Of a stretch of 6,842 nt of DNA, positions 1-6,276 are shown piece by piece. Position 1 is the first letter of the stretch. Every line of letters starts with the position of its first letter. The notes below the pieces were generated by a model. That model was not told the DNA's origin. It searched no databases and saw only the letters and a program-made list of their open reading frames with translations. The DNA comes from Altererythrobacter sp. (lineage in GTDB: Bacteria; Pseudomonadota; Alphaproteobacteria; Sphingomonadales; Sphingomonadaceae): the NCBI GenBank assembly GCA_011524425.1, contig WTKI01000027.1, positions 1 through 6,842 on the forward strand, in the 5' to 3' direction. Both the position numbers and the translations under genes were made by a program.

Positions 1-715
1 GGCCCTTGCGGCTGACGATTACTCCGTTGCAACGCCCGTTCTCGATTACGAGCTTGTCGACCAGTGTGTTGGTCATGACTGTCAGGTTTGAACGGGATTT
101 GACTGGGTGCAGATAGGCCGTGGCAGAGCTTGTCCGCCTTCCCTGATGCACTGCCTGGTCGGGCGCGCCGACGCCGGTTGCAACAGCTCCGTTCAAGTCT
201 TCGTTAAAGCTATGTCCTGCTTCCATTGCGGCAGCGATCCAGCTTTCAGCAACAGGATGGTCGAGCGGCGCTTGCGAGACCTTGAAAGGCCCTGAACGTC
301 CGCGATAGGCGTCATCACCATGCTTGGCGCTTTCCGATTTCTTGAAGAACGGGAGAACGTCATCAAAGGCCCAGCCAGAATTGCCGAGTGCGGCCCATTG
401 GTCAAAATCCTGCGCTGCGCCGCGTGCATGTTGCGCGCCATTGATCGTAGTGTTTCCGCCTAGCACGCGGCCACGAATTTCTTCCAGTTCGCGCCAGCCA
501 AGATGCTTTTGCGGTTCTGTCTGGCACATGTGGCTATAAATATGCCGCTTCAGCATCGGGCCCATGCCATTTGGCAGCTTTGCCAGCAGCGAGCGGTCTG
601 CTGGCCCGGCTTCGATCAGGAGCACGCGCGCAGAAGGCTTTGCAGACAGCCGGTTGGCCATCACGCAACCGGCAGCTCCGCCGCCCACGATGATATAGTC
701 AAATCCCTCTGCCAA
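1..715 (-). CDS. GMC-family FAD-dependent oxidoreductase, N-terminal 238 residues (partial)
   Basis: This is the N-terminal part of a glucose-methanol-choline (GMC) oxidoreductase, a flavoprotein that oxidises alcohols or choline-like substrates; the substrate cannot be read from this part. The N-terminus FDYIIVGGGAAG (residues 5-16) is the FAD dinucleotide-binding motif, followed by CVMANRLS and the end of the second strand, LLIEAGP (32-38), whose Glu normally binds the FAD ribose. The first GMC signature is RGRVLGGNTTING (81-93), and GRRTSSATAYL (192-202) is the usual conserved segment before the FAD domain resumes. Residues 100-126 (DFDQWAALGNSGW and following) also match the family. The gene runs off the left edge, so the C-terminal catalytic His/Asn region is not seen. 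No ATG lies between the in-frame stop (758-760) and the FAD motif; the best start is TTG at 715, giving MAEGFDYII. A weak GGAC/GAG element lies just upstream. The family is certain, the start less so. Confidence 0.9.
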   Translation of the reverse strand, partial: MAEGFDYIIVGGGAAGCVMANRLSAKPSARVLLIEAGPADRSLLAKLPNGMGPMLKRHIYSHMCQTEPQKHLGWRELEEIRGRVLGGNTTINGAQHARGAAQDFDQWAALGNSGWAFDDVLPFFKKSESAKHGDDAYRGRSGPFKVSQAPLDHPVAESWIAAAMEAGHSFNEDLNGAVATGVGAPDQAVHQGRRTSSATAYLHPVKSRSNLTVMTNTLVDKLVIENGRCNGVIVSRKG

Positions 716-868
716 TACTGAGCTCTGTCCAATAAACCGATCAGGACGCTCTTCGCTCTACCTGCTTCCAAGGTCAATCAGCAAAGGGCCGCATTCCCAC
801 TATGTCGCAAAATCGGTCACTTAGTCGATCCGGTGTTGTCCTTCTTCCCATTACAAAATCGCAAAGCA

Positions 869-897
869 AAACCCCCGACTGTTTAGGTCGGGGGTTT
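869..897 (-). terminator. Intrinsic terminator of katG
   Basis: A perfect 11-base-pair stem (AAACCCCCGAC at 869-879 against GTCGGGGGTTT at 887-897) has a 7-base loop. Read on the minus strand, the GC-rich stem ends in TTTT and continues into a T-rich stretch, as in a rho-independent terminator. It lies about 55 bases past the katG stop codon and separates katG from the GMC gene. On the plus strand the tail is CTCGGGGG, so it should work mainly for the minus strand. Confidence 0.85.
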
Positions 898-906
898 CTC
901 GGGGGT

Positions 907-936
907 GCTGAGCGGAATTTGGGGGTGACGCTCAGC
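907..936 (-). repeat. Inverted repeat (hairpin) between katG stop and its terminator
   Basis: GCTGAGCG (907-914) and CGCTCAGC (929-936) are perfect 8-base complementary arms around a 14-base loop. In the katG transcript this hairpin begins 16 bases after the stop codon and precedes the intrinsic terminator. No T tract follows it, so it is more likely a 3'-end stabilising or pausing element than a second terminator. Confidence 0.6.
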
Positions 937-952
937 TTAGAGGGGGATTGGA

Positions 953-3127
953 TCAGATGTCGAAGCGATCTGCGTCCATCACCTTGGTCCAAGCACTTAC
1001 GAACGTGTCGAGGAAGAGCTGTTCATTGCCGCTTTCCGCGAAAGTTTCCGCTTGTGCGCGCAGCACTGAGTTGGAGCCGAAGATCAAGTCCGCACGTGTC
1101 GCTGTCCACTTGTCAGCACCGGTCTTGCGACACTTGCCGATATAGGTCTCTTCACTCTCATCAGTCGGAGCCCACTTTGTGCTCATGTCCAGAAGGTTCG
1201 TGAAGAAGTCATTGGTCAGCTGGCCCGGACGGTCAGTGAATACGCCGTGGCCGGTGTTTCCGCTCACCGCACCCAATGCGCGCATGCCGCCAACCAATGC
1301 CGTCAGTTCGGGAATGGTCAGGCCCAGAAGATGTGCTTTGTCGAGCAGCATGTCCTCTGTCTTCACGCTCGCTTTAGTGCGCAAATAGTTGCGGAAGCCA
1401 TCTGCAAATGGTTCCAGCGGCTCAAAGCTTTCCGCATCGGTCTGCTCATCGCTTGCATCTCCGCGCCCGGTTGAAACCGCTACAGTCACAGAGCTTCCGG
1501 CATCGCTTGCCGCTTTCTCGATCGCAGCAGCACCTGCCAGCACGATTGCGTCAGCCATGGAAAGCGAGCCACGCAGACCGTCAATCTTCGCCAGCACATC
1601 GGCCAGTTCAGACGGGTCATTGGCTGCCCAGTCCTTTTGCGGAGCCAAGCGCACACGCGCACCGTTCGCACCGCCGCGATGATCGGAATTGCGATAGGTC
1701 GAAGCTGAAGCCCAAGCCGCTTTGACAAGCTCGCTGACAGACAGGCCGGAAGAAAGCACCGCAGTCTTGAACGCTGCAACGTCTGCGTCTGACGGCGCTG
1801 AACCTGCAGGAACAGGGTCTTGCCAGATCAGCTCTTCAGCAGGAACTTCAGGGCCGAGATAGCGAACTTTTGGTCCCATGTCGCGGTGGCACAGCTTGAA
1901 CCAGGCCCGCGCAAATGCATCATCCAATTGTTCTGGATTGGCGTGGAAACGCTCGGAGATCTTGCGATAATCAGGATCCATTTTCAGCGCCATATCGGCG
2001 GTTGTCATGATGGTGGGCACCTTCTTGTTCGGATCGCGAGCGTCAGGCGCCATGTCTTCTTCCGAAGGATTGACCGGCGTCCACATTTTGGCACCTGCCG
2101 GGCTCTCCGTCAGCTCGTAATCGTATTTGAAGAGCAAGCGGAAATAGTCATGGCTCCACGCGGTCGGGTTGTTTGACCACGAACCTTCGATACCGGAAGT
2201 CGTGATGTGCCCTTTGGCAATCTCTTCTTCGTCATTGAGCCAGCCAAAGCCCTGCAGAGCAAGGTGTTCGCCTTCCGGAGCGCCGCCGAAAGTATCCGAT
2301 GGCTGCGCGCCGTGCGCTTTACCAAAGGCGTGACCACCAGCAGTAAGAGCGACAGTTTCTTCATCGTTCATCGCCATCCGCGCGAAAGTCTCACGCATGT
2401 CACGGGCTGATTGCAGTGGGTCAGGATTGCCGCCCGGACCTTCCGGGTTCACATAGATCAAACCCATCTGGATCGCCGCAAGTGGGTTTTCCAGCGCTTT
2501 GTCTTTGTCAGGGATGATGCGCGTTTCCACGCCTTCATCAACCCATTGCTCTTCCGTGCCCCAATAAACTGTTTCAGGCTCGTAGACATCGGCCCGGCCG
2601 CCGCCGAACCCGAACACAGGCCCGCCCATGCTTTCAATGGCGACATTGCCAGTGAGGATGAACAGGTCAGCCCAACTGATGTTCTTGCCGTATTTTTGCT
2701 TGATCGGCCAAAGCAGACGGCGCGCTTTGTCCAGATTGCCATTGTCCGGCCAGCTGTTGAGGGGAGCAAACCGCTGCTGACCGCTGCCCGCGCCGCCACG
2801 GCCATCGCCGGTGCGGTATGTTCCAGCAGCATGCCAGGCCATACGGATGAAGAAAGGTCCGTAGTGGCCATAATCTGCAGGCCACCAATCCTGACTGTCA
2901 GTCATTAAAGCGGTGATGTCCGCTTTCAGCGCGTTGTAGTCGAGAGCGTTAAAGGCTTCCGCATAATTGAAGTCATCACCCATGGGGTCAGGCGAGCGAC
3001 CGCCTTGCATGAGAAGCTCTACATTTGCAGTCTCTGGCCACCAATCGCGGTTGGTGCGTCCCATCAAGGTCCGCATTTCCTTGCCGCCGAATGGGCATCC
3101 TTCGATTGAACCGGTCTTGGCATCCAT
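953..3127 (-). CDS. katG: Catalase-peroxidase KatG
   Basis: This bifunctional haem enzyme breaks down hydrogen peroxide and has a broad peroxidase activity; it is the high-capacity arm of peroxide defence. At 724 residues it is a full-length two-domain KatG. The N-terminal domain has the distal site in [11 protein letters not shown] (Arg95, Trp98, His99), the adduct partners Tyr225 ([10 protein letters not shown]) and Met251 (RMAMND), so the Trp-Tyr-Met crosslink needed for catalase activity can form. The proximal side has His266 ([11 protein letters not shown]), Trp317 and Asp378, and the mobile arginine Arg415 (HRDMGP) is present. The C-terminal half is the degenerate second peroxidase domain and ends in the typical [15 protein letters not shown] at 3137-3142 lies 9 bases before the ATG. 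It has no signal peptide, so it is cytoplasmic. It follows ahpF by 160 bases with no convincing terminator between, and has its own candidate operator upstream. Confidence 0.98.
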   Translation of the reverse strand: MDAKTGSIEGCPFGGKEMRTLMGRTNRDWWPETANVELLMQGGRSPDPMGDDFNYAEAFNALDYNALKADITALMTDSQDWWPADYGHYGPFFIRMAWHAAGTYRTGDGRGGAGSGQQRFAPLNSWPDNGNLDKARRLLWPIKQKYGKNISWADLFILTGNVAIESMGGPVFGFGGGRADVYEPETVYWGTEEQWVDEGVETRIIPDKDKALENPLAAIQMGLIYVNPEGPGGNPDPLQSARDMRETFARMAMNDEETVALTAGGHAFGKAHGAQPSDTFGGAPEGEHLALQGFGWLNDEEEIAKGHITTSGIEGSWSNNPTAWSHDYFRLLFKYDYELTESPAGAKMWTPVNPSEEDMAPDARDPNKKVPTIMTTADMALKMDPDYRKISERFHANPEQLDDAFARAWFKLCHRDMGPKVRYLGPEVPAEELIWQDPVPAGSAPSDADVAAFKTAVLSSGLSVSELVKAAWASASTYRNSDHRGGANGARVRLAPQKDWAANDPSELADVLAKIDGLRGSLSMADAIVLAGAAAIEKAASDAGSSVTVAVSTGRGDASDEQTDAESFEPLEPFADGFRNYLRTKASVKTEDMLLDKAHLLGLTIPELTALVGGMRALGAVSGNTGHGVFTDRPGQLTNDFFTNLLDMSTKWAPTDESEETYIGKCRKTGADKWTATRADLIFGSNSVLRAQAETFAESGNEQLFLDTFVSAWTKVMDADRFDI

Positions 3128-3153
3128 AGTGATCTACTCCTCAATGATCGGAA

Positions 3154-3169
3154 GACTCAGGGGTGAGTC
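3154..3169 (-). repeat. Small hairpin in the katG leader
   Basis: GACTCA (3154-3159) and TGAGTC (3164-3169) form a perfect 6-base-pair stem with a GGGG/CCCC four-base loop. It ends 11 bases upstream of the katG Shine-Dalgarno sequence and would form in the 5' leader if transcription starts further upstream. Its role is unknown; it may protect the mRNA 5' end. Confidence 0.4.
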
Positions 3170-3214
3170 GCTGTATCGAGGATCAAGATGACTGTTTGAT
3201 GTTAATTCGTCCAA

Positions 3215-3244
3215 TCGATTAATGTGCGCTTATTGATCGAATTT
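3215..3244 (-). promoter_or_regulatory. Candidate operator upstream of katG
   Basis: TCGATTAAT (3215-3223) and ATTGATCGA (3232-3240) are inverted arms matching at 8 of 9 positions around an 8-base spacer. The right arm runs into GATCGAATTT (3235-3244), a 10-mer found in the same orientation upstream of ahpC (5781-5790). The 10-mer lies about 108 bases before the katG start and about 96 before the ahpC start. This placement fits a transcription factor site. OxyR (a LysR-type regulator) is the usual activator of katG and ahpC in proteobacteria, but the match to the enteric ATAG-N7-CTAT pattern is poor, so the regulator is not established. Confidence 0.45.
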
Positions 3245-3287
3245 GGTGCAGAATATGCCTTCGCTGCAATCCAGCACGCACAGCTGA

Positions 3288-4877
3288 CTAAGCTGCTTGG
3301 GAGACACTTTCCGCCGGGACAGTGCGGATCAGGTAGTCAAAGGCAGACAGGCCCGCGTTCGCGCCGTCACCCATAGCGGCGACAATTTGCTTGTAAGGGG
3401 CGGTTGTTCCATCGCCTGCAGCAAATATGCCCGGCACATTGGTGGCGCCGCGCGCATCGACAACGACTTCGCCATATTGTGAAAGCTCCAAACCGCTCTC
3501 AGCCAGCCATTCAGTGTTGGGAACCAAGCCTATCTGAACAAAAACGCCTTCCAGCTCGACGCGGTGCTCCTGATCAGTTTCACGATTCTTGTAAACGAGG
3601 CCATTGACCTTGCCGTCTACGCCGGTGATTTCAGTCGTCTGCGCAGACTTGAGAATATCGACATTACTCAGAGATTGCAGTTTTGCTTGCAAAACAGCGT
3701 CGGCGCGCAACTCCGCGTCGAACTCGATCAGTGTCACATGACCCACAATCATGGCCAGATCGATTGCTGCTTCGACCCCGGAATTGCCGCCGCCGATTAC
3801 AGCTATGCGCTTGCCTTTAAACAAGGGCCCATCGCAATGAGGGCAATAGGCGACGCCTTTGTTGCGATATTCTGCTTCGCCCGGGACACCTAGATTACGC
3901 CAGCGCGCGCCTGTTGCGAGAATGAGCGAGCGCGCCTTCAAGGACCCGCCATTGGCCAGTTCCAGCGTGTGCAAGCCGCCTTCTTCGGTAGCAGGAGAAA
4001 GAGTCACGCCGCGCGCGTTTTTCATAAGCTCAATATTGTTCTCTTGGACTTGCCGCTCCAGCTCGCCAGCAAGCTTGGGACCTTCTGTGTAGATCGTGCC
4101 GGGCAGGTTCTCGATGCCCAAAGTATCGTTCAATTGGCCGCCGAAACGCTCTGTAGCGATACCGGTGCGGAAGCCTTTGCGCGCAGTGTAAATGCCGGTT
4201 GCAACGCCTGCTGGCCCGCCGCCCACCACTAACACTTCGAACGGTTCCTGCGCAGACAACTTTTCTGCTGCCTTCGCGTCTGCACCAAGGTCAAGCTTGC
4301 CGAGGATTTCAGCCAGCTCCATCTTGCCATTGTAGAAGCTTTCACCGTTCAAAAAGGTTGCTGGCACAGCCATGACGCCGCGCTCTTCGACTTCGTCTTT
4401 GAAGGTGCCGCCTTCGATCAATGTCGCATTGATACGGGGGTTTTCCAGCGCCATCAGCGTCAACGCCTGCACCACATCCGGGCAATTGTGGCAGCTCAAA
4501 GAGAAGTACATCTCGAATTCGTAATCGCCCTCTAACGCTCTGACCTGTTCTATCAGATCAGCATCCACCTTAGGTGGGTGGCCACCAGCCCACAGCAAAG
4601 CGAGCACAAGCGAGGTGAATTCATGGCCCATTGGCAAGCCTGCAAATCGCACCCATTTTTCCGCATCGCTCGCGCGGCGGATAATAAAGCTCGGGCTGCG
4701 GCCTTCAGTGCCATCGAACCGCGCGCTTACCATGTCATGCAGCGCTGAGATATCTTCCAGCAAGCTGCGCGTTTTTTGCGAGGTCTCGCATTCGCCTAGC
4801 GTTGCGACCAGCTCGATCGGCTCGCGCAAATTGGCAAGATAGGACGAGAGTTGGTCTTTCATGGCTTGTTCAAGCAT
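3288..4877 (-). CDS. ahpF: Alkyl hydroperoxide reductase subunit F (AhpF)
   Basis: This flavoprotein disulfide reductase passes electrons from NADH through FAD and two dithiol centres to AhpC. All family parts are present in its 529 residues. The N-terminal tandem thioredoxin-like domain carries the CHNC centre (Cys129, Cys132) in [15 protein letters not shown]. The FAD-binding motif is VVGGGPAG (217-224), the redox-active CPHC (Cys345, Cys348) sits in the thioredoxin-reductase-like part, the NAD(H)-binding motif is VIGGGNSG (360-367), and the second FAD motif is GIFAAGD (483-489). The spacing of the two CxxC pairs is the same as in the enterobacterial enzyme. The chosen start ([10 protein letters not shown]) aligns with the known AhpF N-terminus and has CCGGAG 7 bases upstream; the next Met, residue 6, has no such site. 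It follows ahpC after a structured 241-base spacer. Cytoplasmic. Confidence 0.98.
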   Translation of the reverse strand: MLEQAMKDQLSSYLANLREPIELVATLGECETSQKTRSLLEDISALHDMVSARFDGTEGRSPSFIIRRASDAEKWVRFAGLPMGHEFTSLVLALLWAGGHPPKVDADLIEQVRALEGDYEFEMYFSLSCHNCPDVVQALTLMALENPRINATLIEGGTFKDEVEERGVMAVPATFLNGESFYNGKMELAEILGKLDLGADAKAAEKLSAQEPFEVLVVGGGPAGVATGIYTARKGFRTGIATERFGGQLNDTLGIENLPGTIYTEGPKLAGELERQVQENNIELMKNARGVTLSPATEEGGLHTLELANGGSLKARSLILATGARWRNLGVPGEAEYRNKGVAYCPHCDGPLFKGKRIAVIGGGNSGVEAAIDLAMIVGHVTLIEFDAELRADAVLQAKLQSLSNVDILKSAQTTEITGVDGKVNGLVYKNRETDQEHRVELEGVFVQIGLVPNTEWLAESGLELSQYGEVVVDARGATNVPGIFAAGDGTTAPYKQIVAAMGDGANAGLSAFDYLIRTVPAESVSQAA

Positions 4878-4916
4878 GCGAAAACTCCGGGCAAGCGCTG
4901 TGAGCGAATTGAGCTG

Positions 4917-4938
4917 AGAGCCGGATGGATATGGCTCT
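4917..4938 (-). repeat. Hairpin in the ahpF leader
   Basis: AGAGCC (4917-4922) and GGCTCT (4933-4938) form a perfect 6-base-pair stem with a 10-base loop, extendable by a wobble pair at each end. It lies about 30 bases upstream of the ahpF Shine-Dalgarno sequence and directly abuts the palindrome at 4939-4950. It is the last of four hairpins in the ahpC-ahpF spacer. Confidence 0.4.
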
Positions 4939-4950
4939 TTTCAATTGAAA
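4939..4950. repeat. Perfect 12-base palindrome TTTCAATTGAAA
   Basis: The sequence is its own reverse complement and AT-rich, about 60 bases upstream of the ahpF start, unlike the GC-rich hairpins around it. With no loop it suits a dimeric DNA-binding protein better than an RNA hairpin, so it could mark an internal ahpF promoter. No convincing -35/-10 pair was found beside it. Confidence 0.35.
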
Positions 4951-4961
4951 CCTGAGAATGT

Positions 4962-5002
4962 GGCCCGGAACGCAGGTGGGAGAGGGAAGGGCGTTCCGGG
5001 CC
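4962..5002 (-). repeat. Long perfect GC-rich hairpin in the ahpC-ahpF spacer
   Basis: GGCCCGGAACGC (4962-4973) and GCGTTCCGGGCC (4991-5002) are perfectly complementary 12-base arms around a 17-base loop. In the ahpC-ahpF transcript the loop is almost all pyrimidine (purine-rich AGGTGGGAGAGGGAAGG on the plus strand). No T tract follows on either strand, so it is not a classical terminator. A stem this stable should block exonucleases or slow polymerase, and may set the ratio of ahpC to ahpF message. Confidence 0.7.
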
Positions 5003-5044
5003 GGTGTGCGACCCTGCCTAGGGAAGTGGAGGCTGTGGGTTGCT

Positions 5045-5083
5045 TAAGCGACCAGTTAACAAAAGAAGTTAGCCGGTCGCTTA
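5045..5083 (-). repeat. 16-base-pair hairpin in the ahpC-ahpF spacer
   Basis: TAAGCGACCAGTTAAC (5045-5060) pairs with GTTAGCCGGTCGCTTA (5068-5083). There are 14 Watson-Crick pairs, one G-T wobble and one mismatch, with a 7-base loop (AAAAGAA on the plus strand, TTCTTTT in the transcript). It comes two bases after the ahpC-proximal hairpin, so the two would stack as a tandem pair. No T tract follows. Confidence 0.65.
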
Positions 5084-5085
5084 GC

Positions 5086-5106
5086 GGGGATCTCAGGTGG
5101 ATCCCC
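5086..5106 (-). repeat. ahpC 3'-proximal hairpin
   Basis: GGGGATC (5086-5092) and GATCCCC (5100-5106) form a perfect 7-base-pair stem with a 7-base loop. It begins 12 bases after the ahpC stop codon on the minus strand. The position suits an mRNA 3'-end protector or a weak terminator; there is no T tract to make it a clear intrinsic terminator. Confidence 0.6.
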
Positions 5107-5118
5107 TATTCAGCCAGC

Positions 5119-5685
5119 TTAGATCTTGCCGACCAGGTCCAATGAAGGAGCCAGAGTTTCGCTGCCTTCTTCCCAAGCAGCCGGACAAACCTGTCCAGGA
5201 TTTGCTGCGACATATTGCGCGGCTTTGATCTTGCGAGTGAGCTCATTGGCATTGCGGCCCACACCTTCGCAAGTTTGCTCGACAATCTGGATCACGCCAT
5301 CAGGATCGACCACAAAGGTGGCGCGGTCAGCGAGGCCAACTCCCTCGCGCAGAACATCGAAGTTACGCGCAAGTTCATGGTTTTGGTCGCCAAGGAAAGG
5401 GAATTGCAGCTTGCCGATCTTCTCGGAAGTGTCGTGCCATGCCTTGTGGCTGAAATGAGTGTCAGTGCTGACGCCGTAAACTTCTACGCCCATGCCTTGC
5501 AGCATCTCGTACTTCTCGCCCAGATCTTCCAGTTCGGTCGGGCACACGAAAGTGAAGTCAGCTGGATAGAAGAAGAAAACGGACCATTTGCCTTTTACGT
5601 CTTCGTCAGTGACGTCGAAAAAGTCTTTTCCCGCTTGAAATGCGGTGGCTTTGAATGGCTTGATGGTTGAACCGATAATACCCAT
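5119..5685 (-). CDS. ahpC: Alkyl hydroperoxide reductase subunit C (AhpC, 2-Cys peroxiredoxin)
   Basis: This peroxiredoxin reduces hydrogen peroxide, organic hydroperoxides and peroxynitrite and is recycled by AhpF. The 188 residues are the usual length for the enterobacterial-type AhpC. The active site [11 protein letters not shown] holds Pro41, Thr45 and the peroxidatic Cys48; Arg121 ([11 protein letters not shown]) completes the catalytic site. The resolving Cys167 lies in QVCPAAW and the C-terminus is the family's [11 protein letters not shown]. There is an extra cysteine at 139 (QTCEG) that I do not expect to be catalytic. The reading frame stays open upstream to an ATG at 5826, but the start at 5685 ([16 protein letters not shown]) is chosen because it matches the family N-terminus and has AAGGA 7 bases upstream; the extra 47 residues would read through leader DNA. 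First gene of the ahpC-ahpF-katG block. Cytoplasmic. Confidence 0.98.
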   Translation of the reverse strand: MGIIGSTIKPFKATAFQAGKDFFDVTDEDVKGKWSVFFFYPADFTFVCPTELEDLGEKYEMLQGMGVEVYGVSTDTHFSHKAWHDTSEKIGKLQFPFLGDQNHELARNFDVLREGVGLADRATFVVDPDGVIQIVEQTCEGVGRNANELTRKIKAAQYVAANPGQVCPAAWEEGSETLAPSLDLVGKI

Positions 5686-5692
5686 GATGCTG

Positions 5693-5697
5693 TCCTT
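5693..5697 (-). promoter_or_regulatory. ahpC ribosome-binding site
   Basis: AAGGA on the minus strand, 7 bases before the ATG at 5685. It decides the ahpC start against the longer in-frame option at 5826, which would add 47 residues not seen in the family. Confidence 0.85.
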
Positions 5698-5721
5698 GTG
5701 ACTGGATGGAGAGGAAAAATC

Positions 5722-5757
5722 TTGTGCAACGCACATAGAGATTGTTGCGATGCACAA
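5722..5757 (-). promoter_or_regulatory. Long inverted repeat in the ahpC leader
   Basis: TTGTGCAACGCA (5722-5733) and TGCGATGCACAA (5746-5757) are 12-base arms complementary at 11 positions, separated by 12 bases. They lie 37-72 bases before the ahpC start codon. A second register (GCAAC 5726-5730 with GTTGC 5744-5748) is also possible. It could be a regulator binding site near the promoter, or a hairpin in the 5' leader of the ahpC message; the sequence alone does not decide. Confidence 0.5.
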
Positions 5758-5770
5758 AAGCGAATAAACG

Positions 5771-5790
5771 CGATCTTGGAGATCGAATTT
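5771..5790 (-). promoter_or_regulatory. Candidate operator upstream of ahpC, shared word with katG
   Basis: CGATC (5771-5775) and GATCG (5781-5785) form a perfect inverted repeat with a 5-base centre, which can also be read as CGAT-N7-ATCG, the same geometry as an OxyR half-operator (ATAG-N7-CTAT) but with different bases. It overlaps GATCGAATTT (5781-5790), identical in sequence and orientation to 3235-3244 upstream of katG. The word is about 96 bases before the ahpC start. Confidence 0.45.
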
Positions 5791-5818
5791 TCCAATCAAT
5801 TTTTCGGGAACAAAATGG

Positions 5819-5837
5819 TTCCGCAATTGGTGCGGAA
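5819..5837. promoter_or_regulatory. Inverted repeat TTCCGC-N7-GCGGAA in the divergent region
   Basis: TTCCGC (5819-5824) and GCGGAA (5832-5837) are perfect arms around AATTGGT. The site is between ahpC (minus) and the small membrane protein gene (plus), about 135 bases from the first and 118 from the second, so a bound protein could affect either. The regulator is unknown. Confidence 0.35.
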
Positions 5838-5954
5838 AACAATTTCTTGCGTGTTTTGCGGCAACCTCAAATTAACGATCCCGCGCAACCGGCTCCTTAG
5901 AATTCCACCTTAATTGGTCTCTAGTGATATCTTAGCGAATTCAGAGGGCGTAGG

Positions 5955-6155
5955 ATGCCAAAAGTCAGCCAATACATTCTGATTGCCGCCATTATGCTCA
6001 TCATAGTGAGCGTCATTTTCGGCTTGCCTTTCGTCCGCAGCGGAGGCGGGGTCATATTGGTTGTAGGTCTGGTATATTCCTACGTTGTGGCAAAGCGCGA
6101 ATTTGCTTTGTTGGCTTACGCTGTTGAAAGTCACAATGAGGAAAACCGGTCCTAG
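5955..6155 (+). CDS. Small membrane protein with two predicted transmembrane helices
   Basis: The 66-residue product is not recognised. It has a short basic start (MPKVSQ), a strongly hydrophobic segment at about residues 7-27 (YILIAAIMLIIVSVIFGLPFV), a short turn containing Arg28 and SGGG, and a second hydrophobic segment at about 33-45 (VILVVGLVYSYVV). It then has the positive AKRE and a polar tail ending in SHNEENRS. This predicts a hairpin in the inner membrane, with both ends probably in the cytoplasm by the positive-inside rule. AGAGGG at 5943-5948 is 6 bases before the ATG, which supports a real gene over the overlapping minus-strand frame. It is divergent from ahpC and shares its upstream region, so co-regulation with the peroxide genes is possible but unproven. 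It is short, so moderate confidence. Confidence 0.65.
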   Translation: MPKVSQYILIAAIMLIIVSVIFGLPFVRSGGGVILVVGLVYSYVVAKREFALLAYAVESHNEENRS

Positions 6156-6227
6156 ATCACCTGATCTGCGGGATCCAAATGCGGGCAGCAAGAGATCGCT
6201 CAATTGGGGTATTTACCGCATACGCTT

Positions 6228-6260
6228 TTGACAAGGCGCGCTGCATTGTGTTCTCAACAC
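6228..6260 (+). promoter_or_regulatory. Candidate -35 box and small palindrome before the exported protein gene
   Basis: A perfect TTGACA sits at 6228-6233. The hexamer 17 bases further on (TTCTCA, 6251-6256) is a poor -10, so the promoter call is weak. That position coincides with a perfect inverted repeat, GTGTT-CTC-AACAC (6248-6260), which could be an operator or the start of a leader hairpin. It ends 3 bases before the Shine-Dalgarno region of the next gene. Confidence 0.3.
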
Positions 6261-6276
6261 TTGAGGGAGAACACCC

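Noticed and set aside
802..1203. 133-residue plus-strand frame across the katG terminator
   Set aside because: Runs through the terminator hairpin and antisense to the katG 3' end; no domain character.
2411..2908. 165-residue open frame on the plus strand
   Set aside because: It lies fully antisense to katG, whose domains and catalytic residues are intact; the frame has no recognisable motif and is explained as a shadow of katG coding bias.
3132..3150. GATC...GATC pairing around the katG Shine-Dalgarno sequence as a translation switch
   Set aside because: Only four base pairs with no extension; too weak to sequester the site.
5215..5670. 151-residue open frame on the plus strand
   Set aside because: Antisense to ahpC, which is intact and certain; no supporting ribosome-binding site or family features.
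5686..5826. 47-residue N-terminal extension of AhpC
   Set aside because: Absent from the family; the frame is open only by chance through the leader, and the ATG at 5685 has a proper ribosome-binding site.
6154..6167. AGATCA-CC-TGATCT palindrome at the stop of the small membrane protein gene as a terminator
   Set aside because: At most five base pairs with a four-base loop and no T tract; probably a chance palindrome.
5910..6203. 97-residue open frame on the minus strand over the small membrane protein
   Set aside because: No clear ribosome-binding site and no coherent domain character; the plus-strand frame has both a good site and two clean hydrophobic segments.
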